Assembly (NCBI RefSeq): GCF_027116575.1
Contig: NZ_CP098252.1
Span: 1,054,001 to 1,118,000 of the forward strand
DNA: 64,000 nt
Direction of reading: 5' to 3'
Origin: Oxalobacter aliiformigenes
GTDB taxonomy: Bacteria > Pseudomonadota > Gammaproteobacteria > Burkholderiales > Burkholderiaceae_D
The notes beneath the pieces are model-generated. The model was not told the origin of the DNA. It ran no database searches and saw nothing but the letters and a program-made list of their open reading frames with translations. Positions 44,344 through 53,979 of this stretch are shown piece after piece. The translations under genes were made by a program, and so were the position numbers. Within the stretch, counting starts at the first letter, position 1. Each line of letters begins with the position of its first letter.

Positions 44344-45531
44344 CTAGGGGGCCAGCGGGGGACGGCAGGCGAGCCGGTAGATTTTTTCGCAGTCGCTAAT
44401 GTCGAGTTTGACGAAGGAGCCGATGGTGTTGTTCCCGATCCGGAGTTTTTCGAGCAGGAGAGGGATGTCGTCTTCGCGGGCGCGGATTTCGGCGAAGCTG
44501 GTGGGCATGCCGATCAGCCGCAAAAAGGCACGGAAGGCGCGGATACCGGCCCGGGCGGTGACATCGGGGTGGGCGAAGTCCATTTCACAGCCCCAGACGC
44601 GCAGGGCGAACTGGGCAAAGCGGTTGATGTCGTGTTCCATGACGTATTCCATCCAGGCGGGCAGGATGACGGCCAGTCCCGCACCGTGTGGGCAGTCGTA
44701 GAGGGCGGAAAGCTCGTGCTCCAGGGCATGGCTGGCCCAGTCCTGTTCCCGTCCGACGCCGCAGATGTCGTTGTGGGCGATGGTGGAGGCCCACATGAGG
44801 TTGGCGCGGGCGTCGTAGTCGTCCGGATTTTTCAGGGCGCGCAGGGTTTCGGAACGGATGGCCAAAAGGACGGATTCGCCCATGCGGTCGGTGAGTTCGA
44901 CGCCGGGGGTGTTGGTGAAGTAGCGTTCGATGATGTGGGCCATCATGTCGGTGGCGCCGGATGCCGTCTGGTAGGGCGGCAGGGTGGTGGTCAGTTCCGG
45001 GTTCAGGATGGAGAAGACGGGGCGGATGCGGTCGCTGGAATAGGGGCGTTTGACCATGCCGTCTTCCCGGGTGATGACGGTCACCGGCGAGGATTCGCTG
45101 CCGGCGGCGGCAACAGTCAGAACGGTTCCCACGGGCAGGGCGGAGGCCGGGAAGGCTTTGCCGTCGAAGAAGTCCCAGAAGTCGCCGTCATAGGGAACGC
45201 CCAGCGCGATGGCTTTGGCCGAGTCGATGACGCTGCCGCCTCCGACGGCGAGAATGAAGTCCACGTTTTCTTTCCGGCACAGGTCGATGCCGTCGGTGAC
45301 GAGTCCGCTTCTCGGGTTGGGACGCACGCCGCCCAGGGGGACGGAGGAAATGCCCGCTCTTTCCAGCGAGCTGGTGACGCGGTAGATGAGTCCGGATTTG
45401 ACGGCGGATGCGCTGCCGTAATGGATCAGGACTTTGGTGCCGCCGAGGCGGCGGATGCGGTCGCCGACATGGTTTTCCTCGCCCCGGCCGAAAAAGATCC
45501 GGGTGGGATTGTAGAAAGTGAAATTGTCCAT
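44344..45531 (-). CDS. Iron-containing alcohol dehydrogenase (copy A)
   Basis: 395 residues, cytosolic. Group III metal-dependent ADH: NAD(P)-binding AVGGGSVIDSAKAIA, TVAAAGSESSPVTVIT, and metal ligands in GATDMMAHIIERYF (Asp and His), ALEHELSAL and PHGAGLAV. It resembles YqhD/BdhA-type NAD(P)H-dependent aldehyde reductases with FTFYNPTRIFFGRGEE at the start. The start at 45531 follows AGGA. Divergent from its paralogue at 46007, with which it shares the first residues MDNFTFYNPTRI. Role: reduction of aldehydes formed in fermentation or detoxification. Confidence 0.9.
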   Translation of the reverse strand: MDNFTFYNPTRIFFGRGEENHVGDRIRRLGGTKVLIHYGSASAVKSGLIYRVTSSLERAGISSVPLGGVRPNPRSGLVTDGIDLCRKENVDFILAVGGGSVIDSAKAIALGVPYDGDFWDFFDGKAFPASALPVGTVLTVAAAGSESSPVTVITREDGMVKRPYSSDRIRPVFSILNPELTTTLPPYQTASGATDMMAHIIERYFTNTPGVELTDRMGESVLLAIRSETLRALKNPDDYDARANLMWASTIAHNDICGVGREQDWASHALEHELSALYDCPHGAGLAVILPAWMEYVMEHDINRFAQFALRVWGCEMDFAHPDVTARAGIRAFRAFLRLIGMPTSFAEIRAREDDIPLLLEKLRIGNNTIGSFVKLDISDCEKIYRLACRPPLAP

Positions 45532-46006
45532 GGTTCCTGTTCTCCTTGTTTGTGCCATGTTACAGGGGAGACGGCGGTTTTTGAAGCTGCAAGGCCGCCG
45601 GCAGGGGAAAAGAAGGGCCTGATCTGTTGCGTCTGTCGCGACGGGGCCGGATGGATCGGGAGAGCGGCTGGAGGGGTACGGGAACGACAGGCAGGACAAG
45701 GCAGACCTGAAGGTGGCCGGTTTTCCGTTCCGGTTGTCTGTTCGGCATGCAGTCGGGGAAAGCCGGAGGGAAGTGGTTCGCGCTTTTCATTGCCGTGCCG
45801 GTTTGATGGGCAAAAGCCGGAGAGAATCAGGCAAGAATATGGAAGAATCGTGTCTTCATGGGGATTTTCGGCGCTTTTATACTGTTGTCTGTGACAATGG
45901 TTTTCCGGTCGGTGGAAGCAAACGGAGGAAAAGTGTGTATCCGGCAGGATACCGGAGATTTGCCACTGGCCGGAAGCCGGATTTCAGAAACAGACAGGGA
46001 GATGAT

Positions 46007-47155
46007 ATGGATAATTTCACTTTCTATAATCCGACCCGGATCGAATTCGGCCGGGACAAGGAAAAGCTGCTGGGGCAGTACGTCGCTGCTGACGGCATCC
46101 GGAAAGTCATGCTGTGTTATGGAAGCGACCGGATCAAGCGGAGCGGGCTTTTCGACACAGTCGCGGGGAGTCTCGGGGAGAAGGGAATCGAGGTGACCGA
46201 ATTCGGCGGAGTCGTCAGCAATCCCGTTATCTCGACGGTACGCAAGGCCATCGAATCGGTGCGTGCCAACGGGATCGAAGCGATTGTGAGTGTAGGCGGC
46301 GGTTCCGTGCTGGACAGCGCGAAAGCGATTGCCGCCGGAACGCTGTACGATGGCGACGTATGGGATCTGTTCATTGGCAAGGGAGTCATTGAAAAGGCGT
46401 TGCCGGTCTATGACGTGATCACGATGGCGGCTTCCGGCAGTGAAATGAATCCGACCGGTGTCGTGACCAATGAGGAAACCCGGCAGAAACTTTTCATCGC
46501 GGCGGAACCGCTTTTCCCCCGCGTTTCGGTCATCAATCCGGCCCTGATGAGAAGTGTCACGAAAGATTATCTCGTTTATTCGGCCGCCGATATCATCGCG
46601 CATTCGATCGAGGGATATTTCACGGCGAGCGTTCAGCCGCATTTTCCGTCCAGAATCGTTGAATCCGTCATTAATACTGTCATCGAGACGACGGAGATTC
46701 TGCTGGAAAATCCTGAAAACGACGATGTTCGCGGTGAATTCGCCTGGGCGGCGACCATGGCATTGAACGGCATGACCCTGACCGGCACATCCGGATACAG
46801 CTATCCCAACCATATGATCGAGCACAGCCTCTCCGCATTGTATAACGTGCCGCATGGTGCAGGTCTTTCGGTCGTCATGCCCGCCTGGATGAAGTGGTAT
46901 TCCCCGAAAAATCCGGGACAATTCGAACGTTTCGCGAAAAAGATATTCGGTCTTTCCACACCGGAAGAAGGTATTGTGGCGCTGGAAAACTGGTTCAACC
47001 GGATCGGAACACCTACCAGGCTTTCACAACTGGGCATCGGGGAGAAAGATTTGCCGGCCATTGTCGAAAACGTTCTGGCGAATGCGCAGGCGTTCGGTCT
47101 TGCCGGGGTTTATACCGGAGAGATCGTCACCCGCATTCTGGAAAACGCCTTGTGA
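46007..47155 (+). CDS. Iron-containing alcohol dehydrogenase (copy B)
   Basis: 382 residues. Same family as copy A: VGGGSVLDSAKAIAAGTLYDGDVWD, TMAASGSEMNPTGVVTN, ligands in AADIIAHSIEGYF and HMIEHSLSALYNVPHGAGLS. The start at 46007 follows GGGAGA. Copies A and B diverge clearly in the middle, so they are old paralogues with different preferences. The 475-base divergent spacer (45532-46006) should hold both promoters; I see no operator. The zinc dehydrogenase follows 84 bases downstream and may share the transcript. Confidence 0.9.
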   Translation: MDNFTFYNPTRIEFGRDKEKLLGQYVAADGIRKVMLCYGSDRIKRSGLFDTVAGSLGEKGIEVTEFGGVVSNPVISTVRKAIESVRANGIEAIVSVGGGSVLDSAKAIAAGTLYDGDVWDLFIGKGVIEKALPVYDVITMAASGSEMNPTGVVTNEETRQKLFIAAEPLFPRVSVINPALMRSVTKDYLVYSAADIIAHSIEGYFTASVQPHFPSRIVESVINTVIETTEILLENPENDDVRGEFAWAATMALNGMTLTGTSGYSYPNHMIEHSLSALYNVPHGAGLSVVMPAWMKWYSPKNPGQFERFAKKIFGLSTPEEGIVALENWFNRIGTPTRLSQLGIGEKDLPAIVENVLANAQAFGLAGVYTGEIVTRILENAL

Positions 47156-47239
47156 CGCGATGGCGGGAGGGAGACAGGCGAGCTGTTCGCCTTTCCCGGA
47201 CAATCGGAAATGTTTGAACCGTTGTATGGAGAGAAACAC

Positions 47240-48283
47240 ATGCAGAAATTCATGAAGGCCGCCGTTCTGGAGGGGCCCCGGCACATTGCAGTCAAGTCCG
47301 TTCCCGTTCCTGAAGTCGGGGAGGGGGAAATCATGATCAGGGTGTCCGCATGCGGTGTGTGCGGCAGTGATATCCATATGTGGAAAACCGGCCGGGGCTG
47401 GGGGGAGGACCGGGGGGATTTCATTATGGGGCACGAGTTCTGCGGGGTGGTTGTCGATCCGGGCGACAGCCGGTTTGCAATCGGGGATCGTGTCGTTTTC
47501 TGGGCCAATCTGTATTGCGGGCAGTGCGATATGTGCCGAAGTGGCCAGGAACAGTTGTGCCGTGATGTCAACGGCACGAATTATATCGGTTTCGTCTGCA
47601 ACGGCGCCTATGCCGAATATTTCGTTGGCAAGGCGTTAAATGCCTACAAGTTGCCGGATGCCGTCTCGGATGTCGCGGCCGGTCTTATCGATCCCCTGAT
47701 GGTCGCCTGGCATGCCGTGATCAAATCGGGACTCAGGCTCCGTGACAGGGTGCTTGTCGTGGGAGACGGCATTATCGGCCAGATGATCGGCGCTCTTGCC
47801 AGAAAGGCGGGAGCTTCCGTGGTCGCGCTGTCGAAAATCAATGACCGGCGTATCGCCAGGGCGCGTGAAATCGGTGATTTCGACCTGTATTTCGACGGCA
47901 ACGATCCCGATCGGGCGCAGATCATGCAGGACGCTTCGGAAGGCGGTTTCGATATCGCTTTCGAGGTAGTGGGGGCTGCCGATGCCCTGTCTGCCTGCAT
48001 GGATGGGGTGAAACCCGGCGGAACGGTCGTCATGATCGGCAATTCCATCAATCCCGATGTCCGCTTCGAACTCAACCGGGCCGTGCTTCGTGAAATCCGC
48101 CTGATCGGCAGTGTTTCCTGTACGGAAAAGGAATTCCGCGAAACGATTGACCTGATTGCGCAGGGTGTGATCGATCCGGAAAAATATGTCACGGATATTT
48201 TTCCGCTTGAAAAACTTCAACATGCGTTTGAAAGGCTTGCATCAGAAACCGATCCTGTCCTGAAGATCGTCGTCAAGCCCTGA
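47240..48283 (+). CDS. Zinc-dependent medium-chain alcohol/polyol dehydrogenase
   Basis: 347 residues. MDR family: catalytic zinc ligands in ACGVCGSDIHMW and GHEFCGVV, structural zinc cluster CGQCDMCRSGQEQLC, and Rossmann VLVVGDGIIGQMIGALARKAGA. It resembles threonine/sorbitol-type dehydrogenases; substrate unknown. The ATG at 47240 follows GGAGAGAAA. Downstream of iron ADH copy B in the same direction, so the two may act in one alcohol or polyol pathway. Confidence 0.88.
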   Translation: MQKFMKAAVLEGPRHIAVKSVPVPEVGEGEIMIRVSACGVCGSDIHMWKTGRGWGEDRGDFIMGHEFCGVVVDPGDSRFAIGDRVVFWANLYCGQCDMCRSGQEQLCRDVNGTNYIGFVCNGAYAEYFVGKALNAYKLPDAVSDVAAGLIDPLMVAWHAVIKSGLRLRDRVLVVGDGIIGQMIGALARKAGASVVALSKINDRRIARAREIGDFDLYFDGNDPDRAQIMQDASEGGFDIAFEVVGAADALSACMDGVKPGGTVVMIGNSINPDVRFELNRAVLREIRLIGSVSCTEKEFRETIDLIAQGVIDPEKYVTDIFPLEKLQHAFERLASETDPVLKIVVKP

Positions 48284-48952
48284 CTTTGCCATTGCCGCTG
48301 TTTTCGGCGGCAGCCGGGGACGGGCAGGAGAATCCGTTTTGTCTGGCGACCGTTTGATGGAAAAGACGGAACTGCGTTCCCGGAGGTTTTCCGGTTTTTC
48401 CCGGATGCCGGGGGATGGTGCTGTCCACAGGGGGGAAAAGGAAGCGGTTTTCAGGACGTGAGACAAGTTTGAAAGGGCCCTGTCCATAAAATGCCGGTTT
48501 GCCGGGCGGTGAAGTTGTGCAGAATGAATGGCAGGACAAGACCGGTGGAGGTCGCCGGAGGTCCGCAAGTTGTGTCGGTGTATGGCGGAAAGGCAGGGAA
48601 CAGGGCAAGAAGGGGGCCGGAAAGAGACGTTAGCGGATTTCTGCTGGCGAAAGAGCAGGGGCGCCGGACGTGACCGGGAACGGGAAAGAAATTGCAAGGG
48701 GATATTATCTGTGGAGGCGGGGATTCTTCATGAACCGGCGGGAGAGCGGAAAATCGTACTGAACCATATCGTTCCCGGAAAAGACCGGCGGGGACGCGTG
48801 TTTGCTGCGGAGCCGGGATGGACGGGGAGCTGGACAAGAACACAAAATTCTATGGCCGGATCGAACGGGAAGACGGTTCACACTATACCGAAGAGTTTGA
48901 ATTCCGTTTCGGCCTGAAACGCTCTTTTTGTGCCGGTCGTTTGTTTCGCCGG
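48284..48952. other. Spacer, no gene recognised
   Basis: About 670 bases after the zinc dehydrogenase. No convincing coding frame or RNA. It ends in the terminator at 48953. Confidence 0.5.
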
Positions 48953-48985
48953 AAAAACCGGATGGATGTTCCGTCCGGTTTTTTT
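48953..48985. terminator. Bidirectional intrinsic terminator
   Basis: CCGGATGG pairs with CCGTCCGG (one G-U) around a five-base loop, with five A before and seven T after, so it can end transcription on both strands. It isolates the third fibre cassette from upstream genes. Confidence 0.7.
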
Positions 48986-49089
48986 GTCGGGACGGTGGGA
49001 GCGACAGGATTTTTCAGGCTGACCGAAGTTTTTTTGTCGTGTACATTTTCCCTGTGGCGCCGGTGTGCGCCCGAAAAACGGAAAAACCG

Positions 49090-49121
49090 GACTCCCTTCC
49101 TGTGAAGCGGAGTCTTTTTTT
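49090..49121 (+). terminator. Hairpin plus T-run directly before the fibre C ribosome binding site
   Basis: GACTCC (49090-49095) pairs with GGAGTC (49109-49114), extended inside by CTTC/GAAG, and is followed by seven T. ATGGAGAATGGACATG then begins, holding the ribosome binding site and the start at 49135. The stem sequence differs from the other two fibre genes but the layout is the same. Confidence 0.65.
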
Positions 49122-49134
49122 ATGGAGAATGGAC

Positions 49135-50067
49135 ATGACGAAATTACCTTCAAGGGAATTGCTGGACGGGACGAAAGTCCCCGAAACCACGACAGGGGAA
49201 TTCCGGCTGGCGATGGGCAATCTGCGGCAGTATCTGGCCGAGTTGCTCGGAGACGAGGGGACGGACAGGGAGACGGCTCGCCAGACACTGGGAATCGATC
49301 TGGATAAAATCCGGTCGGATATCGCATCGAAGGCCGATGGGGAAACGGTGATGGCCGAGCTGGCGAAGAAGGCCGATTCGGCCGATCTCTCTCTGGTGGC
49401 GCTGTCCGGGGATTTCAATCATTTGGTCAATAAGCCGGCCAGATCGGATACGCTGGAAGGTTACGGGATTGTTGCCGATACGGTTCCGACGGCCGGCAGT
49501 ACCCGGCCGGTCACGAGCGGGGGGATCAAGACTTATGTGGACGGGAAGGTTATGTCGATCCGGCACGGGATGGCGCTTTTTTCCCAGTCCGGAACGTTTG
49601 TGGTGCCGGAAGGGGTTTCCCAGCTTTTTGTCATGTGTATCGGCGGCGGAGGGGGTGGAGGCTGGTATCACGGCACGGGGGGAACCGGCGGCGTGACCAG
49701 TTTCGGTACCTATGCGACCGCTCCCGGCGGGGGAGGCGGATATGACAACGAGGTGGCGGGGGCGGCCGGAGGGGCCGGTTCGGCGACGGGGACTTGTGTG
49801 ATGGCTTCGCCCGGCAATGCGGGCAAGGCGGCCGGCGGCGGCAGTGTACCGGCCAGAACATTTGCCAGCGGGATGTGGGTCGATACCTATTCCTATGGGG
49901 CGGGCTGCGGGGGAACCGGGTCGGATGCATCGTCTGTCGGCGGATCGGGAGGCAGTGTCGCGGCTTATGTGACCGTGACGCCCGGTGAAACCGTGCAGGT
50001 GACGGTCGGTGCCGGCGGAGGCGGTACGGTCGCCGGTCTGTCGGGTGCGTGTTTTGTGAAATGGTAG
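49135..50067 (+). CDS. Phage-type tail fibre with glycine-rich tip (fibre copy C)
   Basis: 310 residues. The adaptor at 1-45 (MTKLPSRELLDGTKVPETTT, GEFRLAMGNLRQYLAELLG) is shared with fibres A and B. After it comes a different body: a repeat-like linker (ALSGDFNHLVNKPARSDTLEGYGI, a motif common in phage fibres), a trimerisation-like segment, then from about 195 a glycine-rich domain (CIGGGGGGGWYHGTGGTGG ... VGAGGGGTVAG) as in tips of T2-type adhesins and Gly-rich fibres. It ends CFVKW. The start at 49135 was chosen for the adaptor. The 58-residue partner follows after 12 bases. Confidence 0.83.
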   Translation: MTKLPSRELLDGTKVPETTTGEFRLAMGNLRQYLAELLGDEGTDRETARQTLGIDLDKIRSDIASKADGETVMAELAKKADSADLSLVALSGDFNHLVNKPARSDTLEGYGIVADTVPTAGSTRPVTSGGIKTYVDGKVMSIRHGMALFSQSGTFVVPEGVSQLFVMCIGGGGGGGWYHGTGGTGGVTSFGTYATAPGGGGGYDNEVAGAAGGAGSATGTCVMASPGNAGKAAGGGSVPARTFASGMWVDTYSYGAGCGGTGSDASSVGGSGGSVAAYVTVTPGETVQVTVGAGGGGTVAGLSGACFVKW

Positions 50068-50079
50068 GAGGATGAGGAG

Positions 50080-50256
50080 ATGAAAGCATTGATCAGGGAT
50101 GGTGTTGTCGTCGATCTGGCGGCGGCGGTGTTTCCCGTTCATCCCGCTTTTGTGTGGGTGGATGCCCCGGAGGGGGTGGTCGCCGGTTGCCGTTATATCG
50201 ACGGCCGGTTCGTTTTCCCGGAAAAGCCCGGTGTGCGAACAAAACCGGATGAATGA
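50080..50256 (+). CDS. Small tail-fibre-associated protein
   Basis: 58 residues (MKALIRDGVVVDLAAAVFPV, HPAFVWVDAP, RYIDGRFVFP ... TKPDE). A very strong ribosome binding site, GGAGGATGAGGAG, ends at the ATG, 12 bases after the fibre stop. The pattern (short variable-input segment, HP-x-F-x-W-V, then -DG-x-F-x-PP) is that of short phage proteins encoded after tail fibres, and it takes the place that the DUF4376 gene has after fibre B. Probably a fibre chaperone or remnant of one. Confidence 0.7.
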   Translation: MKALIRDGVVVDLAAAVFPVHPAFVWVDAPEGVVAGCRYIDGRFVFPEKPGVRTKPDE

Positions 50257-50936
50257 CAGGCGGATCCACCGGATACCGGGACAGGTGTGGATGAACGGGG
50301 CCTGTCGTGTCGTGGAGAACGGTTTATTCCGTTCAGCAGGGGGGCGGTGGGTGGTTGAGGTTGCACCGGTTTCGGAAAACCGGCGGGGAGGTGGCACCCC
50401 TTGCGGTTCATATGGGCCGGTTCTGTGGCCCCGGTGTCACCGGCCTGTCCATTCTTGTGGAGTGCCGGTACCTGACCCGGTTTCTGCGCGATGACCGGCA
50501 TGTTTTCCCGTCTGGACAGGTTTTCCGTTTCAATATTTGCCGGGTGAAATGTAGTTGCCGATGCCGCGTGATGGGGGCGGCAGGGCTGCTATCGGCGGGA
50601 AGTATCCTGAAGGTTTTTTCATGGTACCCGCCGAAGGCATGAACCGTATTTTTCAAAGGACGGTCTACGGGCTGCCAGAATGCGGAGCGGATGGGCGGGG
50701 AAAATGAGTTGTCCGGGGGATATCCGTTTTTTATGCTTTGTCCGGTCGGAATGTCTCGCCATTCCGACAGGGAATATGCCGGTGAAAGTCCCGCTTGCCG
50801 GGAACCGGTTTTCTGAAAACGGAAAAAATTTGTGGAGACGTGTACAGACGTACCGTTTTTTCGCTTTTGCGGGCCGCATGCATCGCCGCCAGTTTGTGTG
50901 CCGGCGGCGATGTCCGGTTTCGTATCGGGAACACAT
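50257..50936. other. Spacer, no gene recognised
   Basis: About 680 bases between the convergent fibre cassette and the second Pmp autotransporter. No clear terminator or coding frame was found. Confidence 0.5.
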
Positions 50937-53720
50937 TTACTCGAAACGGAGAACCACTTTGGCCATCAGGCCCTGCCACATCTGTCGGGATGAATACATG
51001 GCGTCATAATGCAGGCCGAACGACTTGTTCCCTTTCTGCATATCGAATCCGATACCCGCCATGATACTGGTCCTGTCCACGATCCGGGTATGGATGCTGT
51101 CCGTGGCGTCCAGCCCCGCGGCCGATACTTCCGTTCTGTCCCGGATATCCCCGGCCGCGAAAATGGCCGTCAGATCGGCCTGCGGCCTGAATGTCCAGCC
51201 GTTCCGGTTCCTGAAGGTTCCCTGAATTCCCGCGCCGACGGGCAGGCTGTATATGTTCATGGTATCTTTTTTCGTGCTGAACGCACTGCCGGCATCGGCC
51301 TTTGTCCGGAATCCGGACATCACAAGCCGGTCATACCTCAGACCGGCATGGGGCAAGAGATCGAAACCGTTGTCGAACCGGATACGGTATTCGCCCCGGA
51401 TTCCGGCACTCCACTGGTGGCTGCTGATATCGGCTCGGAGTCTGTTCCCCATTTGCAGGGTGGCCGGCAGGGTCTGGTCTATGTCGCTGTCGAAATGGGT
51501 GTAGGAGACATTCCCCATGACATTCCAGTTGTCCCGGTCATATCCGCCATACAGGGAAGCTCCCCAAAAATCGACATCGTTTTTCGTGTGGCTGAAGTCT
51601 CCTTTGGAGCTGGCCGAACCGGTTCCGGCCATGAGGGCGATTCCGGCATGACGGTTCGCATCGAAACTGCGGTCGATCCCCGCCACGATGCCGCCCATGT
51701 CGATACGGTGGCCGAACCGCGTCCTGTCCCCGCATTCCTTTCCGGAGCAGACGGGCATGCCGTGATTGCGCTGGTGCATCCCGATCAGATCGACCCACAA
51801 ATCGGCATGTTCCTTTTCGTGCAGACGGACAGCGTCACCCAGTTGCAGGGTCCGGGACAGGGAAAGGTGTTTTTCGACGGCACGGTTGAACATGCCCGCT
51901 CCGGAATACGTGATGTTCCTGACCGCGCCGGCCGTGGCGATCTGGGCGGCGCTGTTGATGACTTCTTCCATTTGAGTCCTGCCGCCGGGCAGATACCGGC
52001 TGTCGGTGGCCCGGGACAGGAAGCGGATACCGGCCGTGGTACTGTCGACATCGATTTTCTGTCCCGAAACCAGTGCGTTCAGGTTGTCCGGGATATCGAC
52101 ACAGGGCAGGACTTCCCGGGCGTCTCGGGCACGGGAAGTGACCATGACGGTTCCTGTTTCCGTATCGCCTTCGACACGTTGGAAGTCAAGCAGGACGTTG
52201 CTGCTGTCGATCAGGTTGCCGCCTTTCCAGCCGTTCCCCTCGTCCGTCAGATTGTTACTGACTGCAATCAGGTAGGTTGTGTTGGCGTTGGCTCCGGCGA
52301 CGATGAGTTTCGCTCCATCCCTGATGGTGAGCGAATTACCGAATACAGTATAGCCTCCCCGGCGATAGGCATTCATGATGTCGCCATCTTCGACGTCTGT
52401 CGCCGAAGCGGCATAGGCTGCTTTGACGATGTGATTGTCGTTGACGGTTACGCGGGTTTCGGTTCCGCCGGCAAAGACCGCCGTCCCCTGTTCGACGGTA
52501 CGGTTTTCGGCGATTTCCAGTATCCCGCTGTTCAGATTCAGTTCGCCGTTTCCGTCAATTCCACTTCCGATGAAGGTTTTTTCGTGTATGACCTGGCTGT
52601 TTCCGAAATCCAGTGTTCCCTGGTTGGTGATGTCGTTGGGCTTGTCTCCCGCTGTGTTTCCCGAAAAGATGTTTGTACCGGACAGGAGCGCCGTTCCGGT
52701 GTTGTAAAGGGCGCCACCCCGGTTGTATACGGCGTTTCGGGATATGTTTTCTCGAAATGTACCGTTATGGATCAGCAGTTCGCCGGTGTTGTATATCGCG
52801 CCACCATAGGCGGCATAGGGCGAGCTTGCGGTGTTGCCGGTGAAAACGCTGTCTTGCAGCGACAGTGTTCCTTTTTTGCTGGTGATCGCTCCGCCAAGAG
52901 CGAAGCTGTTCTGTGCTTCCGATCGGGCTGTATTGTCGGTAAAAACGCTTTTTACGATGTCTGTATCCGTATATTGTGCATAAACGGCGCCTCCCTGCTG
53001 GCTGTTGTTTCCGGTGAAATGGCTTTCCGTGATTTCTGCCCGGTTGGCGTCACCGCTTCCTCCGTCCGAGAAAATCGCACCGCCGTAGTATGTACCGGAA
53101 TTGTTGCGGAAATGGCTGCGGGCGACTGTGAGTGAATTTCCCGGGGAGGACGTTAGTGTGTCCATAGAAACGACGCCGGTATAACTGGAATGCGAATCTT
53201 CAATGACTGAATCGAGGATGCTTCCCGACGAGCCGGACTGGATCATCAGGACACTGCCCGGATGAATGCTGCGGATGTTCCGGATGGTTGTGTGGTCCAG
53301 AGTGATCGAACTGTTTGACGTGCTCGTCAAAAGGTAGGAACTGCTTGTGGAGTCGGACCCGTTTTCGCCAAAAAATGCGAGATTGCGAATCGTCAGGTTA
53401 CCACCGTTTGTGGCTGTAAGAACCTCGTCAATGTCTCTTTCTGGAAATGTGACGTGGTGTTCCTGGCCATCAATTGTCATTTTTACCTGATCGATGACGA
53501 TTTCTTTGGTCTTGTTTTTGAAATAGGAACCATCCAGATCGGCTGTAACGTTCAGGTGTACATCGTTTTCCGTGCGATGCGACGCGATTTCTTCCCAGCC
53601 GGAAACATCGTAGCTGGCAGCGGACACAGCGCCGGCATTGCAATATATCCCTGAAAAAACCGCAGCCAGAGCCAGGGAAAGCGGGGTAGGAGAGTAAAAG
53701 GAATATTTCTTTTTTGACAT
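50937..53720 (-). CDS. Second Pmp-repeat autotransporter
   Basis: 927 residues. Signal peptide about 1-34 (SLALAAVFSGIYCNAGAVSA). Beta-helical passenger with GGAIFS, GGAVYA, GGAITS, GGAIYN, GGALYN and FTGN/FSGN motifs, then a linker (TTYLIAVSNN, TVMVTSRARD) matching the linker of the autotransporter at 8866, and a barrel from about 640 ending VVLRFE. A terminal Glu after the aromatic RF is slightly unusual; most barrels end in Phe or Trp. A Cys pair (PVCSGKECGD) sits in a barrel loop. The start at 53720 follows AGGAAACGAC. Likely an adhesin under the same control as the first. Confidence 0.88.
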   Translation of the reverse strand: MSKKKYSFYSPTPLSLALAAVFSGIYCNAGAVSAASYDVSGWEEIASHRTENDVHLNVTADLDGSYFKNKTKEIVIDQVKMTIDGQEHHVTFPERDIDEVLTATNGGNLTIRNLAFFGENGSDSTSSSYLLTSTSNSSITLDHTTIRNIRSIHPGSVLMIQSGSSGSILDSVIEDSHSSYTGVVSMDTLTSSPGNSLTVARSHFRNNSGTYYGGAIFSDGGSGDANRAEITESHFTGNNSQQGGAVYAQYTDTDIVKSVFTDNTARSEAQNSFALGGAITSKKGTLSLQDSVFTGNTASSPYAAYGGAIYNTGELLIHNGTFRENISRNAVYNRGGALYNTGTALLSGTNIFSGNTAGDKPNDITNQGTLDFGNSQVIHEKTFIGSGIDGNGELNLNSGILEIAENRTVEQGTAVFAGGTETRVTVNDNHIVKAAYAASATDVEDGDIMNAYRRGGYTVFGNSLTIRDGAKLIVAGANANTTYLIAVSNNLTDEGNGWKGGNLIDSSNVLLDFQRVEGDTETGTVMVTSRARDAREVLPCVDIPDNLNALVSGQKIDVDSTTAGIRFLSRATDSRYLPGGRTQMEEVINSAAQIATAGAVRNITYSGAGMFNRAVEKHLSLSRTLQLGDAVRLHEKEHADLWVDLIGMHQRNHGMPVCSGKECGDRTRFGHRIDMGGIVAGIDRSFDANRHAGIALMAGTGSASSKGDFSHTKNDVDFWGASLYGGYDRDNWNVMGNVSYTHFDSDIDQTLPATLQMGNRLRADISSHQWSAGIRGEYRIRFDNGFDLLPHAGLRYDRLVMSGFRTKADAGSAFSTKKDTMNIYSLPVGAGIQGTFRNRNGWTFRPQADLTAIFAAGDIRDRTEVSAAGLDATDSIHTRIVDRTSIMAGIGFDMQKGNKSFGLHYDAMYSSRQMWQGLMAKVVLRFE

Positions 53721-53979
53721 GTCGTTTCCTGTATTGTTTTTCGGATACGGACAGGAAATGACGGCCGTCAATCACTCAATACTTCCGATTATGCACATAA
53801 TATTTTCACAAATCGTTTCAGGTTCATGATTTCATTGGTTTTTTGGGGAATCATGATATTTTGCAGGCAGAAATCGTGTTGATCGGTTTCTTTCCATCCA
53901 TTAACATTTCATGAGTTGGGGCTAGGAAATATGCCGGGTCGCGCCTTTGTCTTGCAGGTTTTCGCTTCTTTGACAGATA

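Noticed and set aside
51009..53135. 708-codon open frame on the plus strand
   Set aside because: Antisense shadow of the second Pmp autotransporter, which has a signal peptide, repeats and a barrel.
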